This document shows positions 31,608 through 33,087 of a DNA stretch of 33,087 nt, piece by piece. The notes beneath the pieces were generated by a model that searched no databases, was not told where the DNA came from, and saw only the letters and a program-made list of their open reading frames with translations. Source of the stretch: Candidatus Kapaibacterium sp. Lineage in GTDB: Bacteria > Bacteroidota > Ignavibacteria > Palsa-1295. Location of the stretch: NCBI GenBank assembly GCA_017882165.1, contig JADGPZ010000017.1, positions 1 to 33,087 on the forward strand, in the 5' to 3' direction. Each line of letters opens with the position of its first letter. Positions within the stretch are counted from its first letter, which is position 1. The position numbers and the translations under genes were made by a program.

Positions 31608-32930
31608 CTATTCGATCGTGAGTGGGCGCATGGCCGAGCCTTCTGACGTGTGAATGACACAGAAGTATGTGCCACGAGTCAGATGGCTCGCATCAAAAGA
31701 AGCTGTGTGGTCTCCGATCGACTCAAATCCATCGACGAGCGTCGCGACTTCAGCGCCACGCGCATCGACGATACTGATCCGCACTGTTTCCGAGCGAGAC
31801 AGAGAGTACGGAATCGTTGTCGAAGATGTGAACGGGTTGGGGTAGCTATTGCCAATTGCGAGCGCATTCGATTGCGCGGATGCCACACCGGCCTGAACGC
31901 CGAACCAATTGAGCGCGGCGGTCGTGATTGCCTGACGCGTGTTCGCGGCAAGATTCTGCAAACCAAATGCGAGATACACCAATTTTGCATTGCCATCGTC
32001 CCACCGTATTCCCGCAACCTGCGCTGTCCCGGCACCATAGTAGAATATCGGGATGGCCCCATTCGTGGCAGTAATCTGGTCCGGTTGATTCTGCGCGTCC
32101 ACTCTGGCGGCATTGATATTCACTGTCGGTGCCGCAAACGTATTGCTCACGACATCACCGGAAACTCCATGCACCGTGAATGGTCCCGCGCTATCCTTGA
32201 CGTATGTCGCATGCAGCACAGAAGCAAGCCAGGTCGGGTCCTGATCCGCCGGTGTCGAACTCGGATCGGCGAGCCCATACGCGATCTCACCGCCATGAAC
32301 AAGAAGATGCCCCCCACTCTGCAAGTAAGAGGCAACCGCCGCCTTATTCGCGCCGGTAACGATCCATTTGTTGGCCTCGATAATAATTGTGGGAAACTGT
32401 GCCGCGGACCACGCCGCTGCCGATGCTGCCTCAACGTCCGTGAGCGGTACATAACGGAGCTTCATCGCTGTCAACGTTTTGAGCGGCGTGACCGAGCTTG
32501 CCGAGTCGCCGCTGACATCGACGAAAGCGATCTTCGTACTTGGCGAGATGAATTTTACAACGTAGTTCGTCGTGACGGTATCGCCTCGTCCAGTTATCGT
32601 GGAAACGGCGAGGATGCCAGATGTGTAGGCGCTTGTTCCTGGGGTGATCGAAAGCTGAATGTCGCCAAATTGTGTGTTCACGACAGGAATCGAAGTCGCT
32701 CCCGGCCCGGTCAGTGTCACGCCCCAATCATTGCCAACGATCGACTTGTAGGAAGCTGTAAAGGTCAGGTCTTCGCCGGTGGTGTTATGAACTTGAACGT
32801 CGAGAGTACCGCTCGTGCCAGGAATAACTTGCACGGGCGCCTCTCCTGCTTTTGCTGCGACAGAGAATGTTTGGAGCGTCGATGCCGCCTGCAAAACTTC
32901 CTTTGACTGGTCGCTTTGGACGAAGGCGAC
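31608..32930 (-). CDS. Omp28-like T9SS protein, C-terminal portion only (N-terminal part lost at a junction)
   Basis: About 440 residues remain, from VAFVQSDQSKEVLQAA (which lines up with residues 251-266 of the paralogue at 9545-11623, VAFIQSAGTKEVFQAA) to the stop. Behind it come an Ig-like part (GTLDVQVHNTTGEDLTF), a GATase-like segment (KIAFVDVSGDSASS, YLQSGGHLLVHGG, LVYLAFGLQNLA) and a T9SS sorting tail (NSYPNPFTSSTTIPYSLSRS, ARGAEVATLVDG). It would be exported and surface-bound if complete. Upstream of about 32930 the frame continues without a stop, but the sequence is that of a TRAP permease of another composition, so this is not the native N-terminus; signal peptide and CGPC-containing domain are missing. 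Treat the apparent start at 33011 as an artefact. Confidence 0.8.
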   Translation of the reverse strand, partial: VAFVQSDQSKEVLQAASTLQTFSVAAKAGEAPVQVIPGTSGTLDVQVHNTTGEDLTFTASYKSIVGNDWGVTLTGPGATSIPVVNTQFGDIQLSITPGTSAYTSGILAVSTITGRGDTVTTNYVVKFISPSTKIAFVDVSGDSASSVTPLKTLTAMKLRYVPLTDVEAASAAAWSAAQFPTIIIEANKWIVTGANKAAVASYLQSGGHLLVHGGEIAYGLADPSSTPADQDPTWLASVLHATYVKDSAGPFTVHGVSGDVVSNTFAAPTVNINAARVDAQNQPDQITATNGAIPIFYYGAGTAQVAGIRWDDGNAKLVYLAFGLQNLAANTRQAITTAALNWFGVQAGVASAQSNALAIGNSYPNPFTSSTTIPYSLSRSETVRISIVDARGAEVATLVDGFESIGDHTASFDASHLTRGTYFCVIHTSEGSAMRPLTIE

Positions 32931-33086
32931 TTCGTACATCTTCTTCACGTACTGCCAGCCGCCGACCGCGACGATGAGCGCATAGGCGATGCACAGCGCC
33001 GCCGCGAGCATGGCGACCGCGCGCGCCGGCCCCGGGCGCAGCAGCTTGACCGCGGCGTCGATGCCGATGTGCGCGCCGACCCTGAC
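32931..33086 (-). CDS. dctQ: TRAP transporter small permease (DctQ-like) fragment, foreign to the rest of the window
   Basis: The frame, read on the minus strand from the window edge, gives VRVGAHIGIDAAVKLL, RPGPARAVAMLAAA, LCIAYALIVAVGGW and QYVKKMYE, about 52 residues. The RxGAHIGID motif, basic segment, membrane helix and GxWQYVxKxYE turn are typical of the DctQ (TRAP-T small subunit) family, which brings in C4-dicarboxylates or sialic acid-type substrates using sodium gradients. It is cut at the 5' side by the window edge and at the 3' side at about 32930. GC is about 73 % (32941-33087) against about 53 % in the preceding 60 bases. The likely donor is a high-GC proteobacterium; contig chimerism is the simplest explanation. 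Confidence 0.8.
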
Positions 33087-33087
33087 G

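Noticed and set aside
31650-32906. 418-codon plus-strand frame opposite the second Omp28-like gene
   Set aside because: Arg/Cys-rich antisense frame; the minus-strand protein has clear T9SS and Omp28-like motifs.
31608-33011. 467-residue protein starting at 33011 taken as a normal gene
   Set aside because: Its first 27 residues belong to a DctQ permease that extends in frame beyond the start; the apparent N-terminus is created by the junction.

Overview
The window looks like a chromosomal stretch from a member of the Bacteroidota/Chlorobi/Ignavibacteria lineage; Candidatus Kapabacteria fits best but is not proven. The reasons are four proteins with C-terminal type IX secretion (T9SS) sorting domains (YPNP motif plus 'Gr.V'-type beta-strand tail), Omp28-like and Asp-box secreted proteins, several matches to the Bacteroidota -7 promoter element TAnnTTTG, weak or absent Shine-Dalgarno sequences, and GC content of roughly 53-57 %. 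Most genes are housekeeping and intact. I saw no CRISPR array, rRNA, prophage or insertion sequence with a transposase.

Left part (1-9.5 kb): the 3' end of a CCA-adding enzyme gene, a lipoprotein-like phosphoesterase, a MarR regulator with a readable promoter and operator, an unknown lipoprotein, typA/bipA on the minus strand, a repeat-rich gap, a small two-gene module (BECR-fold nuclease-like protein plus DUF2283 protein) that resembles a toxin-antitoxin pair, a 13-repeat Asp-box T9SS protein, and hprK. A textbook bidirectional terminator separates hprK from the next minus-strand gene.

Middle part (9.5-22.4 kb): an Omp28-like T9SS protein with a thioredoxin CGPC motif, a DedA membrane protein, a coupled pair (DUF354 glycosyltransferase-like protein and an alpha-helical toroid-like protein) suggestive of polysaccharide work, a 1093-residue T9SS protein, tRNA-Glu(CTC), a TPR protein, a RecA-like protein without a P-loop, and a small lipoprotein. 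The gaps here carry two kinds of dispersed palindromic repeat.

Right part (22.6-33 kb): a tight plus-strand run accD - arginase - panC - panD - GlmU-like uridylyltransferase - dienelactone hydrolase (fatty acid, coenzyme A and cell-wall precursor supply), a convergent LPS heptosyltransferase, a MoxR/ChlI-type AAA+ ATPase, maf translationally coupled to a lone sugar ABC permease, a 165-bp element with 38-bp near-perfect inverted arms, and the C-terminal part of a second Omp28-like T9SS protein.

The last ~155 bases do not belong with the rest. Near 32930 the minus-strand reading frame passes without a stop from the Omp28-like protein into a TRAP-transporter small permease (DctQ) of about 73 % GC. 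This is most simply a chimeric contig end, and annotation of the final open reading frame as one protein would be wrong.
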